A stretch of DNA of 64,000 nucleotides from Taishania sp965247975 (GCA_965247975.1 OZ252050.1:3596001-3660000); one strand, 5' to 3'. Counted from the first letter of the stretch, positions 42,885 through 52,474 are shown. Translations and numbers: made by a program. The notes: generated by a model from the letters alone, not told the origin.

Positions 42885-43873
42885 CGCTTCTTATTTGCTA
42901 ATAGCATTCCAATCACTACCTCATGACTTCCATTATTCACTGATCGTAAAGTTGAAAGGCTGTAATCAAAGGAATAACCGATTTTAAATTGCTTATTAAG
43001 TGTGCAGCCGACCATACCGATCAATGCATCCGTATGTCGATAAGAAGCTCCAATCCAAACAAATTCTTTGTATTCAAATCGCACAGTTGGTTCGAAGGAA
43101 ACTGGAGCTGGCTTCATCACCTTTGCTAAAATCGCTGGAGTGAAAGTGACATGTTCACCCATTTTGAACTTATAACCTGCAAGAATCGATGCATGAATTT
43201 TGGTGTCGAAATTTAGAACACCATTTCCAAATGCCACAAAATCTTTGGACAAATCATCGGTTGCAATTCCAAAGAATAACTTCTCGCTATACAAATAAAT
43301 TCCTGCTCCAATATTTAACTGAGATCTATTCACACCAGAAGAAATATAACTTTGGTAGGTATTGTCTGATTCAGGATTCAATGGAATTGCCCGATCTGCA
43401 ATAAATGCATAATTCGATAAGCCAATTTTTGTTCCTACTGAAATGCGGTATGTTTTTGAAATGGGTAAATGAACAGCATACGTTCCTCCAAAAAATAATT
43501 TTCGAAAGGATCCAAATTGATCGACCGTAACCAGTCCTCCATATCCGTGCTTAAGTGCTGGTGTTAAAGAAATTGGTTTTTGTTCCAAATTACGACTGAT
43601 GCGAATCGAAGGATTGTAATTGGATTTTGTTGTTCGCCGAGATGCTCCTGAAAATGCTAAAAAACTCGTTTTTGGTGCATTGTCAAAACCTGACCATTGC
43701 ATTCTTCCGCCAGCTAATACATTCAATTTTCCATCCCAACCAGCTGATGCTGTATTTACTAAGTAGTGATTATTAATGTACTGACTATACTGAGGTAATT
43801 GTTGACCATCCGCATAAAAAATAGTCGAAAACGACAAACTAAAAATGAAGTATTTCAAATCCACTTTCTTCAT
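42881..43873 (-). CDS. PorP/SprF-family T9SS-associated outer-membrane protein
   Basis: This is a 330-aa outer-membrane barrel of the PorP/SprF family, which helps a T9SS-exported adhesin reach or stay on the surface. The usual opening QLPQYSQYINNHYLVNTASAG is present after a signal peptide. Later blocks include GLVTVDQFGSFRK, GAGIYLYSEKLFFGI, FTPAILAKVMKPAPVSFE and EFVWIGASYRHTDALIGMVG. Its start lies next to the stop of the adhesin gene with no gap, and its stop overlaps the OmpA gene by four bases, so all three are one coupled unit. Confidence 0.93.
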   Translation of the reverse strand: MKKVDLKYFIFSLSFSTIFYADGQQLPQYSQYINNHYLVNTASAGWDGKLNVLAGGRMQWSGFDNAPKTSFLAFSGASRRTTKSNYNPSIRISRNLEQKPISLTPALKHGYGGLVTVDQFGSFRKLFFGGTYAVHLPISKTYRISVGTKIGLSNYAFIADRAIPLNPESDNTYQSYISSGVNRSQLNIGAGIYLYSEKLFFGIATDDLSKDFVAFGNGVLNFDTKIHASILAGYKFKMGEHVTFTPAILAKVMKPAPVSFEPTVRFEYKEFVWIGASYRHTDALIGMVGCTLNKQFKIGYSFDYSLSTLRSVNNGSHEVVIGMLLANKKR

Positions 43874-46120
43874 TTAATTTCGAATAATTGAAACCGTTCC
43901 TTTAAGTGGTGGAGTTCCTTTTTCATCGTTGTAATTCACGACATAATAATAACTCGAAACAGGTAAATCCTGACCTTGATAGGTTCCATTCCAAGCATTT
44001 GAATTGTACGGATTACTTAAACTCGATTGATGTTCAAACAATAAACTCCCCCAGCGATTGTAGATTTGAATAAACGCTTTTGGATAATTTATATCGATGG
44101 AAGTTATTTGCCATGTATCGTTCATGCCATCATTATCTGGCGTAAATGCCGTTGGAATGGTTGTTGGACAAATTTCAATAGTGACAGAAGTATTTCCGAC
44201 CAATCCTGCGCATCCATCGGCAGTTTCAACAACATAGTAGTTCAATTCACCAATGTAAAATTCTGGTGTTAGTACATTTCCAGTGCCGATAACTTCTGTT
44301 AAATTTTCATCCGAATACCAGGTCAATTCTCCTCCCAATGAAGCAGTTGCGCTTAATGGATCAATGATTTGAACATCACAATATGTTTGGGATTCTGAAA
44401 CTACAGGCGCTTGAGGAACTGGATTGACCGTTAATGTTAATGTTGCAATCGAATCACAACCAGTGACACTTGTAAACATCGCACTTTGCGAACCAGAATC
44501 GCTGAATACCAAGCCATTCCATGTAAATGGTAAATCATAACCGCAAATGGACGAGTCTTTTTGTGATGTTAATGTTGGATTTACGGTCAAATTCAATGTG
44601 GCCAACGAATCACAATTGACAGCACTGACTAGAGTGGCTGTTTGAGATCCTGAAGTTGTGAAATTCAATCCATTCCAAGAATAAGGCAATTGCGCTTCAC
44701 AAATAGTAATATCTGTTGTACTTGATAATGTTGGGCTAACACTTAAATTTAACGTTGCAACCGAATCACAATTGATGGAACTTACGAGAACTGCCGTTTG
44801 TGATCCTGCTTCTGTCAAGGTGAATCCATTCCATGAATAAGGTAATTGCGTTTCACAAATGGTTAAATCGGTTGTGCTATACAAAATCGGTCGCACCAAT
44901 AAATCCAAGGTAGCATAATAATTACATCCAAAAGAATTAGTAAGAATTGCGGTTTGTTCACTTGTTTCTGTAAATGTTAATCCATTCCAAACATAGGGCA
45001 ATTCAGATTCACAAATCGACAAGAAATTATAGGTGTACGTGTTCGGATTAACCGTCAATGAAAACGTGGCAATGGAATCACACCCAGCACTATTTACCAA
45101 CGTGATTGTTTGTGTACCAGCATTTGTAAATGTCAATCCATTCCATGTAAATGGTAATTCATCAGCACAAATATTATCAAAACTGAAACTATACGAGGTT
45201 GAGTTTACAATCAACGTAAGGGTTACAATAGAGTCGCAACCACTTGCACTTGTCAAATTTGCCGTTTGAGTGCCTGGTGTAAAGAATGATAAACCGTTCC
45301 AAGCAAAAGGCAATTGATTGCTGCAAATGGCCATAGTACTTGAACTCGTAAAATTCGGAACAACCGTTAAATTCAATGTCGCTAGTGAATCACAATTATT
45401 TGAGCTTGTCAATGTAGCGGTTTGCGATCCAGAACCGTTGAATGTCAATCCATTCCACGAAAAAGGAAGTTGATCAGTGCAAATTGATAACGAAGTCGTA
45501 CTGCTAAGTATAGGCAGAACAGTAAGATTTAAAGTTGCCCCAATATCACAATTGTTTGGTGATGTTAAAATGACCATTTGAGAACCTGACTCTGTAAATG
45601 TAAGCCCATTCCACGTGAAAGGAACTTCAGTTGCACAAATGGTGGAATCAATCGAGAATGGAATATAAGGAATGACACTAATGTTGACTTTCACCAGCGA
45701 ATCGCAATTCATAACGCTTGTATAAACAGCTGTTTGCGAATCAGTTCCATTAAAAGTTAACCCAAAAATCTCAAAAGGAAGTTGATTTTCACAAACCGTC
45801 AAATTAAAAATGGAAAGGTAAACTGGATTTACCGTAAGGTTTAAAGTTGCTAATGAATCTTCGTTGGTAGATGATACCAAAGTAACAGTATATGATCCGG
45901 CAGCTGAGATGACAGTTCCGTTCCATAGCAGTGGCAACGCATTTTCACAAATGATGGAATCTGTTGTACTGTAAACTGTTGGTGGAGGAGTGAGTGGAAT
46001 TGAATTCGAAAGTGCAAATACATTTTGAATCAAGGATAAAAACAATAAAGCCATCGCAACTTTTTTCAGCGACGAAGATAACATTGACTTGAAATAAATT
46101 TGTACTCGTGTTAGCATCAA
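43874..46120 (-). CDS. T9SS type B adhesin with ten 52-residue repeats
   Basis: This 748-aa surface protein has a signal peptide (residues about 15-37), ten tandem repeats of about 52 residues (about 48-570), an Ig-like module (about 575-650; YVVETADGCAGL) and a C-terminal T9SS type B (gliding-associated, CHU_C) domain (FTPDNDGMNDTWQI, IYNRWGSLLFE, SYYYVVNY). Each repeat contains IC..QLPFSWNGLTF..GSQTATLT...CDSLATLNLTV. Most have two Cys, one early and one late, that likely form a disulfide. Repeats 4, 8 and 9 are the most alike, which points to recent duplications. It is coupled to a PorP/SprF and an OmpA gene, the known partner set for such adhesins. Confidence 0.93.
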   Translation of the reverse strand: MMLTRVQIYFKSMLSSSLKKVAMALLFLSLIQNVFALSNSIPLTPPPTVYSTTDSIICENALPLLWNGTVISAAGSYTVTLVSSTNEDSLATLNLTVNPVYLSIFNLTVCENQLPFEIFGLTFNGTDSQTAVYTSVMNCDSLVKVNISVIPYIPFSIDSTICATEVPFTWNGLTFTESGSQMVILTSPNNCDIGATLNLTVLPILSSTTSLSICTDQLPFSWNGLTFNGSGSQTATLTSSNNCDSLATLNLTVVPNFTSSSTMAICSNQLPFAWNGLSFFTPGTQTANLTSASGCDSIVTLTLIVNSTSYSFSFDNICADELPFTWNGLTFTNAGTQTITLVNSAGCDSIATFSLTVNPNTYTYNFLSICESELPYVWNGLTFTETSEQTAILTNSFGCNYYATLDLLVRPILYSTTDLTICETQLPYSWNGFTLTEAGSQTAVLVSSINCDSVATLNLSVSPTLSSTTDITICEAQLPYSWNGLNFTTSGSQTATLVSAVNCDSLATLNLTVNPTLTSQKDSSICGYDLPFTWNGLVFSDSGSQSAMFTSVTGCDSIATLTLTVNPVPQAPVVSESQTYCDVQIIDPLSATASLGGELTWYSDENLTEVIGTGNVLTPEFYIGELNYYVVETADGCAGLVGNTSVTIEICPTTIPTAFTPDNDGMNDTWQITSIDINYPKAFIQIYNRWGSLLFEHQSSLSNPYNSNAWNGTYQGQDLPVSSYYYVVNYNDEKGTPPLKGTVSIIRN

Positions 46121-46272
46121 ACCTAATAATAACTTAGCTCGTGGAAGAATTCATCCACTTGTTAAATTGGGTAAACGTAGGAATGACCTTAAAAGTTACT
46201 GTAAAACTAGAATACGCTAGAAAAAAGTTTAGCGAATGAGGAATACTTAAACGACGTATAAAGTCTCGAAAA

Positions 46273-46845
46273 TCAATTCAAGCAATTGCATGGTTCATCA
46301 AGGTGAAGTTTCACTTTTGGAAACTGATTTCTTAATTTTTCTTGAGTAGCTTTGTTCATGCGCACACCTGAAAAATCCATTTCCTTAAGACTTTCAATAC
46401 TTGTCATTTCAGCGGGCAACGAAGAAACAGGAGTTTCCCAAAAATCAATGTACGTTAAATTTTGACAATAACTAATGCAAGGAGGAATAGAATTGAACTC
46501 ATTTCGATTCAAAATCAGCACTTGTAGATTGGCCATTTGACAAATAGCTACTGGGAAATTTTGGAGTTTATTTCTACCTAAATTCAAGTAAACAAGTTCT
46601 TTGAATTCGCCCAAGCGACCGATATCATTGAACTCGTTCTTTTCCAAATCAAGGTATTTTAGGAATTTGAATTTGAACAATTCTTCTGGCAAAGAAGTCA
46701 ATTTCTGTTTTTTCAGGGAAATAGCAAAAATGGTATCTGGGTTTGCATTGCTGACTTCATCAATTGAATAAAATCGCACAGAATCTGGCTGTGCCATTAT
46801 CCATGGACTAAAAAGCAGCAAGAAAATGACGAGTACTTTGTTCAT
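46273..46845 (-). CDS. Small secreted leucine-rich-repeat protein
   Basis: This 190-aa protein has a signal peptide (ending near WIMAQ) and about five leucine-rich repeats of 23 residues: LTSLPEELFKFKFLKYLDLE, LGEFKELVYLNLGRNKLQNF, MANLQVLILNRNEFNSIP, CQNLTYIDFWETPVSSLP, IESLKEMDFSGVRMNK. The C-terminus (LDEPCNCLN) carries two Cys. No T9SS domain is present, so it may stay in the periplasm. Its start lies inside the end of ribF (38-base overlap, other frame), which suggests coupled expression. The partner is unknown. Confidence 0.8.
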   Translation of the reverse strand: MNKVLVIFLLLFSPWIMAQPDSVRFYSIDEVSNANPDTIFAISLKKQKLTSLPEELFKFKFLKYLDLEKNEFNDIGRLGEFKELVYLNLGRNKLQNFPVAICQMANLQVLILNRNEFNSIPPCISYCQNLTYIDFWETPVSSLPAEMTSIESLKEMDFSGVRMNKATQEKLRNQFPKVKLHLDEPCNCLN

Positions 46846-47746
46846 CTTTTTTGATTTGTTCTACCAATGTTGAAACGGAATCAAATTTCATTTCATCTCT
46901 CAACCTACTCAAAAATCGAACCTCAATTTCTTTTCCGTATAAATCTTCATTAAAATCCATCAAATGAAGCTCGATTGTTCTGTCATTCCCTTCAGAAATC
47001 GTTGGATTTGTTCCAATATTTAACATTCCAACCAATTCATCCCTTTCATTTACAAACGCTTTCACAATGTATACGCCATTTTTTGGGATTAACTTTAGTT
47101 CACTGCTTGGAATTAAATTAGCCGTAGGAAATCCAAGTGTTTTTCCAAGACCTTTGCCTCGATTTACAGTGCCATGAAACTCAAATTCTTCCCCTAAAAA
47201 AGCATTTGCCACTTCTATGTTGCCTTCATTCAAAGCATTGCGAATTTTGGTAGAACTGATGTTTACCTCATCCATTTCTTTGGCTGAAATTTCTGTCACT
47301 CCAAAATCATAGGTATCACAAATGTCCCGCAAATAGGCAATATTTCCTTCTCTGTTCTTTCCGAATTGATGGTCATAACCAATAACAAGTTGTTTGATTC
47401 CAATTTGATTTACCAGAAAATCACGCACAAATTCCAACGCTGACAAGCGTGAAAAATCAAGCGTAAAAGGAACAATAATAATGTTTTGCAAACCCATTTT
47501 TTCCAGTTTACGCAACTTTTCTTCCTGTGTTTGAATCAATCGAACGCCATGCGAATCTGGGTAAAGAACCATTCTGGGATGCGGAAAAAACGTGAACAAA
47601 ACAGATTCGCCTCCCATTGAGTGAGCGACTTTGTTCAGGTTTTTCAAGATTTTCTGATGTCCCAAATGAACACCGTCGAAAGTGCCAATGGTTAAAACTG
47701 GATTGCTAATTTCTTCTAGACCTTCTAAACCGTGAAAAATTCTCAT
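46808..47746 (-). CDS. ribF: Bifunctional riboflavin kinase/FAD synthetase
   Basis: RibF makes FMN from riboflavin and then FAD. The 312-aa protein has the N-terminal adenylyltransferase domain with the HxGH motif (VLTIGTFDGVHLGHQKIL), VIGYDHQFGKNREGN and ISSTKIRNALNEGNI, and the C-terminal flavokinase domain with GTVNRGKGLGKTLGFPTAN, GVYIVKAF, NIGTNPTI and ELHLMDFNEDLYG. Length is usual. The next gene downstream overlaps its end by 38 bases. It is preceded by a 64-base gap from the SIMPL gene, so it may share that transcript. Confidence 0.95.
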   Translation of the reverse strand: MRIFHGLEGLEEISNPVLTIGTFDGVHLGHQKILKNLNKVAHSMGGESVLFTFFPHPRMVLYPDSHGVRLIQTQEEKLRKLEKMGLQNIIIVPFTLDFSRLSALEFVRDFLVNQIGIKQLVIGYDHQFGKNREGNIAYLRDICDTYDFGVTEISAKEMDEVNISSTKIRNALNEGNIEVANAFLGEEFEFHGTVNRGKGLGKTLGFPTANLIPSSELKLIPKNGVYIVKAFVNERDELVGMLNIGTNPTISEGNDRTIELHLMDFNEDLYGKEIEVRFLSRLRDEMKFDSVSTLVEQIKKDEQSTRHFLAAF

Positions 47747-47810
47747 CCTTTAATCAAGCATTAATTTCATCCAAGTAATCTTTCGGTTAGAATTTCAAAA
47801 AGAGTTAGGA

Positions 47811-48542
47811 CTACAACGAATAATCTAAACGAATTGTGATAGATGCTGTTTTCAGTTTAGAACTTGTGTTAAACGAACCTCCCCAGCTGTAATCCTCTGC
47901 CGAATTTTTTGCAGTGATTTGAATAACTCCCATCGATGCATTTTTGAGATTTCCGAGGCTACTTCCTGCATTTTCTGCAATTTTTTCTGCTCGGTTTTTC
48001 GCATCTTTCGTTGCATTCTCAATCATTTTGATTTTCAAAGCAGCCAATTTTGTGTAGTAATAATCTGGCGGGTTGGAAGTTAATTCTATTCCTTGATTAA
48101 TCAAATCGGTTACTTCACGCGAAATTTTTTCAATTTTATCAACGTCTTTTGACTCAACACGAAGCGTTTGAGAAAGCAAATATCCCGAAAATGAACTACT
48201 CACAAAATTTCCATTACCATCGTAATTCGATGAAAATTCTTTCTGAATATCAACTGCTGTAAAAACGATATCATCTGGCGAAATTCCTTTTGCCGTCAAG
48301 TATTTTTTGATTTTTGCTTTTGACGATTCCAATTCTTGTGAAGCAACAGACAACTCATAGCCTCTCGCAGAAAAGCTTGCTCTCCAAACAATTAAATCAG
48401 AAGTAAAACTTTCTTCTCCCAATCCTGTAACGCTTATCATATTGTTTGCATTATTCCGAGAAGAAAATGAACGACCAATTAAAAACGCGGCAATCACAAC
48501 AGCGAATGCGATAATGATGGTTCCAATGTGAGATTTAAACAT
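47811..48542 (-). CDS. SIMPL-domain (DUF541) protein
   Basis: This protein of 243 aa has an N-terminal membrane anchor (about 8-25) and one SIMPL/DUF541 domain (about 37-243): MISVTGLGEESFTSDLIVWRA at the start, LRVESKDVDKIEKISREVTD in the middle and DAKNRAEKIAENAGSSLGNL followed by a closing strand near the C-terminus. The family is periplasmic, forms ring-like assemblies in some species and is tied to stress tolerance, but its reaction is not known. It lies 21 bases after the heptose adenylyltransferase gene on the same strand. Confidence 0.88.
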   Translation of the reverse strand: MFKSHIGTIIIAFAVVIAAFLIGRSFSSRNNANNMISVTGLGEESFTSDLIVWRASFSARGYELSVASQELESSKAKIKKYLTAKGISPDDIVFTAVDIQKEFSSNYDGNGNFVSSSFSGYLLSQTLRVESKDVDKIEKISREVTDLINQGIELTSNPPDYYYTKLAALKIKMIENATKDAKNRAEKIAENAGSSLGNLKNASMGVIQITAKNSAEDYSWGGSFNTSSKLKTASITIRLDYSL

Positions 48543-48563
48543 GGCTTATAAATTTTAATTTAA

Positions 48564-49076
48564 CTACAATTTTGCAGCAATTCCAGTGGTTGAATAACCA
48601 TCCAACAATGGAATCGTTACTACTTTTCCTCCAGATGCCGCCATAATATCTTTTCCAACAATGTATTTTTTGGATGTTGGGTCACTTTCATTTTCATCGT
48701 AATCTGCACCTTTTACAACGATATCAGGCATTAGTTCTTTGATTAAATCGAATGGTGTGTCTTCATCAAACAACACCACTAAATCAACAACAGAAAGCGA
48801 GGCTAAAACAGTTTGACGCGACTCCTGATCATTGATTGGTCGGTTTGGTCCTTTCCCTTGTCTTTTAACAGAGGAATCCGTATTCATTCCAACCACCAAT
48901 CTATTGGAAAGTTCTGCTGTTTGAGTCAAATACGTAACATGACCGCGATGCAAAATATCAAAGCATCCGTTGGTAAACGCCACTTTTAAACCAGCATTTC
49001 GCCAAATTCCCATACGTCGCTTTGCATCTTCTAGCGAAACGATTTTATTCTGCAGATTTTCGAGACGGGTCATCAT
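48564..49076 (-). CDS. rfaE2: D-glycero-beta-D-manno-heptose 1-phosphate adenylyltransferase
   Basis: This 170-aa nucleotidyltransferase makes ADP-heptose, or a near relative, for lipopolysaccharide core. It corresponds to the C-terminal half of HldE as a separate protein (RfaE2/HldC). Motifs are FTNGCFDILHRGHVTYL (HxGH type), GMNTDSSVKRQGKGPNRPIN, LVVLFDEDTPFDLI, VVKGADYDENE and STTGIAAKL. The start overlaps the UPF0104 gene by 32 bases. No kinase half is seen in the window, so activity on heptose depends on a partner elsewhere. Confidence 0.92.
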   Translation of the reverse strand: MMTRLENLQNKIVSLEDAKRRMGIWRNAGLKVAFTNGCFDILHRGHVTYLTQTAELSNRLVVGMNTDSSVKRQGKGPNRPINDQESRQTVLASLSVVDLVVLFDEDTPFDLIKELMPDIVVKGADYDENESDPTSKKYIVGKDIMAASGGKVVTIPLLDGYSTTGIAAKL

Positions 49077-50115
49077 CTTTGGAAAAGTTTTTCGGTAATA
49101 AAGCTAAGGAAATTAATCCTAATAATATCATCAAAAGTGTTTGAGTTACCCATACCAACATTCCTAGTGCATTTCCAATTGCCTTTGCATCGGTTGGATA
49201 ATCTTTTCCAATGTAAAAAGCGACAACCAAACCAACGAGAAGTGGATATGTTCCAATGCCGCCATTTGTGAATGTAATCCCCAGAGAACCAGCAATGAAA
49301 CCAATTAAAATACCAGAAATTGGCACATCCATGGTTTGCGGGAGCGACTGAAATGTGATGCCAAACATCGTCAAATAACATCCCCAAATAAGCAAGGTAT
49401 GGAAGAAATAATACAAAGGATTTTTTAATCTGAAAATGGATAATAATCCAGCCAAGACTTCTTTTCCGAAATTGATGAACTTTGCCCGAAAGGATTTTTT
49501 GAAGAAAAATAGGTAAGCAATAAATAATGTTCCAAGGATTAAAACGGAATAGATGACGATTTTCCATGGAAATCCACCTGTAGATTTTGCCGCTGAATCA
49601 CCTCCAAATTCTTGTACAATGAGCGATTTAATTTCCATAAAATCGGAATAACCTAAGAATGCGGTTAATAAAGCCACTAACAAAAGCATAACCATATCAA
49701 TCGCCCTTTCAGCAATTATGGTCCCAAATGAAGATGAAAAAGGTACTCCATCCGAACGATAAAGCATGGCTGATCGCGAAGCTTCGCCTGCGCGAGGAAT
49801 GGTTAAATTAATCAGATATCCAATCATCACAGCATGGTAACGATTCCAAAAGGATGTTTTAAAACCGAGTGGCTCTAAGACATATTTCCAGCGATAAGCT
49901 CTTGATAAATAGGCAACAACTCCTAAAATTAAGGCCAACACAATCCAAAAATAATTAGCCTCAAATATTGCTTTGTAGAACAATTCCTTAGCTTCCTTTG
50001 TCATTCCAGCGAAAAACACCCAAATCAGGTAAACACCTAAAAGTAAAGGAAGAACTGTTTTTACCAGTGTAAGAATTAGCTTCGCTGCTGACTTATTCGG
50101 TGTTTTTTCACTCAT
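49045..50115 (-). CDS. UPF0104/LPG-synthase-TM-type membrane protein
   Basis: This polytopic inner-membrane protein of 356 aa has about eight helices and belongs to the lysylphosphatidylglycerol-synthase transmembrane family (UPF0104, YbhN/AglD type), members of which flip or help transfer lipids. Landmarks are AYLSRAYRWKYVLEPLGF, INLTIPRAGEASRSAML, FGTIIAERAIDMVML and the late GSLGITFTNGGIGTYPLLVG. It lacks the aminoacyl-transferase domain of MprF. Its ATG overlaps the panD stop (TAATG). The panD-UPF0104 pairing recurs in Bacteroidota, but its meaning is not known to me. Confidence 0.88.
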   Translation of the reverse strand: MSEKTPNKSAAKLILTLVKTVLPLLLGVYLIWVFFAGMTKEAKELFYKAIFEANYFWIVLALILGVVAYLSRAYRWKYVLEPLGFKTSFWNRYHAVMIGYLINLTIPRAGEASRSAMLYRSDGVPFSSSFGTIIAERAIDMVMLLLVALLTAFLGYSDFMEIKSLIVQEFGGDSAAKSTGGFPWKIVIYSVLILGTLFIAYLFFFKKSFRAKFINFGKEVLAGLLSIFRLKNPLYYFFHTLLIWGCYLTMFGITFQSLPQTMDVPISGILIGFIAGSLGITFTNGGIGTYPLLVGLVVAFYIGKDYPTDAKAIGNALGMLVWVTQTLLMILLGLISLALLPKNFSKDDDPSRKSAE

Positions 50116-50465
50116 TAATCCAATAGATTAGTTTCCTCATTTGGAAATACCAAAGCAGGTTTAAACGTTTTTGCCTCCTCGAAATCCATAAAACCATAGC
50201 CAATTATAATGATCACATCTCCCATGGCTACGCGACGAGCTGCTGGTCCATTGAGACAAATTGTACCAGAATTTTTAGCGCCTTTAATTACATACGTTTC
50301 AAATCGTTCGCCATTGTTAATATTCACAATTTGAACGCGTTCGCCCTCAATTACATTAGCCGCAACCATCAACGCCTCATCAATTGTGACGCTACCGATA
50401 TAATTTAAATCGGCTTGTGTTACCTTAACACGGTGGATTTTGGATTTTACAACTTGTATCAACAT
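50115..50465 (-). CDS. panD: Aspartate 1-decarboxylase
   Basis: PanD makes beta-alanine from aspartate for pantothenate. The proenzyme is 116 aa and self-cleaves at Gly24-Ser25 in NYIGSVTIDE to form the pyruvoyl cofactor. Lys9, Tyr22 and Arg residues of the active site are in KSKIHRVKVTQADLNYI. Later NGPAARRVAMGD and VIIIIGYG match the family. The start at 50465 was chosen because it is the family start; a longer frame to 50594 only reads repeats. A TATCTTTG box lies 17 bases upstream. panC is 12.5 kb away on the other strand. Confidence 0.95.
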   Translation of the reverse strand: MLIQVVKSKIHRVKVTQADLNYIGSVTIDEALMVAANVIEGERVQIVNINNGERFETYVIKGAKNSGTICLNGPAARRVAMGDVIIIIGYGFMDFEEAKTFKPALVFPNEETNLLD

Positions 50466-50482
50466 AAATTTAAAATAGGGCG

Positions 50483-50490
50483 CAAAGATA
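50483..50490 (-). promoter_or_regulatory. Candidate -7 box TATCTTTG for panD
   Basis: On the - strand it reads TATCTTTG and lies 17 bases before the panD ATG. A simple repeat of TTGGATG words lies just upstream. Confidence 0.5.
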
Positions 50491-50506
50491 TTAAAAAGAC
50501 TTAGAA

Positions 50507-50575
50507 TAGATATTGGATGGTGAATGTTAGATTTTGGATATTGGATATTGGATGTTGGATGATGGATGTTGGACA
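50507..50575. repeat. Short degenerate TTGGAT(A/G) repeat upstream of panD
   Basis: About eight copies of a 7-8-base word (TTGGATA, TTGGATG, ATGGATG) follow one another. It is low-complexity DNA between the ABC exporter gene and the panD promoter. No gene is present. Confidence 0.7.
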
Positions 50576-50616
50576 AAAGATATGAGTTCTTCAATGAACG
50601 ACCTAAGATCTAATCT

Positions 50617-52461
50617 CTACGCCAACCCTTGCATTCCACACAAACGATAATACATTCCTTTTGAATCAATCAGAGACTGATGTGTACCACGTTCAATGAT
50701 TTCTCCTTTCGAAAGCACAATGATTTCGTCTGCTTCGCGAATAGTGCTTAATCGATGGGCAATAACAAGTGAAGTTCGGTTTTTCATCAAATTGTTTAGT
50801 GCGCTCTGAACCAATTTTTCAGATTCAGTATCTAAGGCTGATGTAGCTTCGTCCAAAATTAAAATCTCTGGATTTTTAAGCACAGCACGAGCGATGCTAA
50901 TGCGTTGCTTTTGTCCACCAGAAAGCTTGTTTCCCCGCTCCCCAATTTGCGTATCGTAACCATTTTCTAATTGACTAATAAACTCATGTGCGTTTGCAAT
51001 GCGCGCAGCTTCCGAAATTTCTTCAAGCGTTGCTTCTGGTTTTCCAAAAGAAATATTTTCTCGAATGGTTCCATTAAATAATATAGATTCTTGCGAAACG
51101 ATTCCAATTTTCCCACGCAGTGTGCGAATATCGATGTCTTTGATGTTGATGTCATCAATAAAAATGGATCCACTTTCGGTGTCGTAGAATCGCGGAAGCA
51201 AATCAGAAATTGTTGATTTACCACTACCCGATTCACCCACTAGTGCAATCGTTTTTCCTTTAGGAATCGAAAAATTGATTCCCTTCAAAATTGGTTCTTC
51301 TTTGTATCTAAAATGAACATCTTTGACAAAAATCCCTTCTTCCATGTGTACATCGAAAATTGGATTTTTTGGTTCGAGGATTTTTTCGTCTGCATTTAGA
51401 ATTTCATTGATTCGATCTAAAGAAGCCTCACAACGATTTAAATTCGCAATAGACGTTGAAATTCCCTGAATCGGCCGCATTAACTGCGTGAAGACAAGGA
51501 TGAAACCAATGAACTGTTTGCCATCAAAACCATTGAAAGCCTTGTTGTCGAGGATCATACTTCCGCCGTACCAAACGATTACAATCATTACAGCTACAGA
51601 AAGTGTTTCATTTAAAACAGGCGAAAGATCTCGTTTTCTAAAAGCTCTTGTTGTGAGGACTTGATGTCTTAAGTTACTCTTCGCAAATGAATTGATGATA
51701 AATTTTTGTGCATTGAATGCTTTAATAATGCGCATTCCACCCAAAGATTCATCCAATTTTGAGAATAAATTCCCTAATTCAATTTTCTCCTTTCCCGAAG
51801 TTCTTTTTAAACTCTTGCCAATAATGGAAATGACAAGTGCTGTGACTGGTAATAAAATGAACGAAAACAAGGTGAGTTGAGGACTCCAATAAATAAGAGC
51901 CGCAACATTGATAATGATAGCAATTGGTTCACGAAAGAATAATTCCAACACGGCGATTACACCAATTTCTACTTCATTGACATCGCCTTGCATGCGCGAC
52001 ATCATATCTCCTTTTCGTTCATCGCTGTAATATGATAATGGCAAAATCATGGCATGATCGAACATCTTTTGACGCACGTCACGCACAACCGCCATCCGTA
52101 CTTGCGATTGATACCAGATTGCTCCGTAACGAAATAGGTTTTTGAGAAAAAAAGCAATCAACACAGAAATACACACAAACAAAAGCGCTTTTTTCGGATC
52201 ATCGTTGACCATTTCTTGCATGAAATATTGGTAGCTTTTGGAGCAATAATCGAAAAATCCTGAGAACGTTCCGTCGTTCATCGGTTTTGCAACTTGTTCA
52301 ACAGCTTCATCACCTGCAGGGAAAATTAATTGCAAAAACGGGATGAACAGAACGAGCGAAATCAAGTTGAAAATTACGAATAACAGATTGAAGACAATGG
52401 TCGCAATGGCTTGCGTTTTATACTTAAACGTGTATCTGTAAATTTCCTTGATTGTTTTCAT
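50617..52461 (-). CDS. ABC exporter, MsbA-like (fused membrane and ATPase domains)
   Basis: This half-size ABC exporter of 614 aa has six membrane helices (about 1-330) and a C-terminal ATPase. Walker A is GESGSGKST, the signature is LSGGQKQR, Walker B is ILILDEATS, the Q loop is at GIVSQESILF, and the switch His is in VIAHRLSTI. It forms homodimers or heterodimers in the inner membrane. Lipid A export (MsbA role) is the best guess given the many LPS genes around, but other lipids or drugs are possible. A TATCTTTG box ends five bases before the ATG, so its message may be leaderless. Confidence 0.92.
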   Translation of the reverse strand: MKTIKEIYRYTFKYKTQAIATIVFNLLFVIFNLISLVLFIPFLQLIFPAGDEAVEQVAKPMNDGTFSGFFDYCSKSYQYFMQEMVNDDPKKALLFVCISVLIAFFLKNLFRYGAIWYQSQVRMAVVRDVRQKMFDHAMILPLSYYSDERKGDMMSRMQGDVNEVEIGVIAVLELFFREPIAIIINVAALIYWSPQLTLFSFILLPVTALVISIIGKSLKRTSGKEKIELGNLFSKLDESLGGMRIIKAFNAQKFIINSFAKSNLRHQVLTTRAFRKRDLSPVLNETLSVAVMIVIVWYGGSMILDNKAFNGFDGKQFIGFILVFTQLMRPIQGISTSIANLNRCEASLDRINEILNADEKILEPKNPIFDVHMEEGIFVKDVHFRYKEEPILKGINFSIPKGKTIALVGESGSGKSTISDLLPRFYDTESGSIFIDDINIKDIDIRTLRGKIGIVSQESILFNGTIRENISFGKPEATLEEISEAARIANAHEFISQLENGYDTQIGERGNKLSGGQKQRISIARAVLKNPEILILDEATSALDTESEKLVQSALNNLMKNRTSLVIAHRLSTIREADEIIVLSKGEIIERGTHQSLIDSKGMYYRLCGMQGLA

Positions 52462-52466
52462 TTGAA

Positions 52467-52474
52467 CAAAGATA
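52467..52474 (-). promoter_or_regulatory. Candidate -7 box TATCTTTG right before the ABC exporter
   Basis: On the - strand the box reads TATCTTTG and ends five bases before the ATG at 52461. This is the same tight spacing as seen before coaX. Confidence 0.45.
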
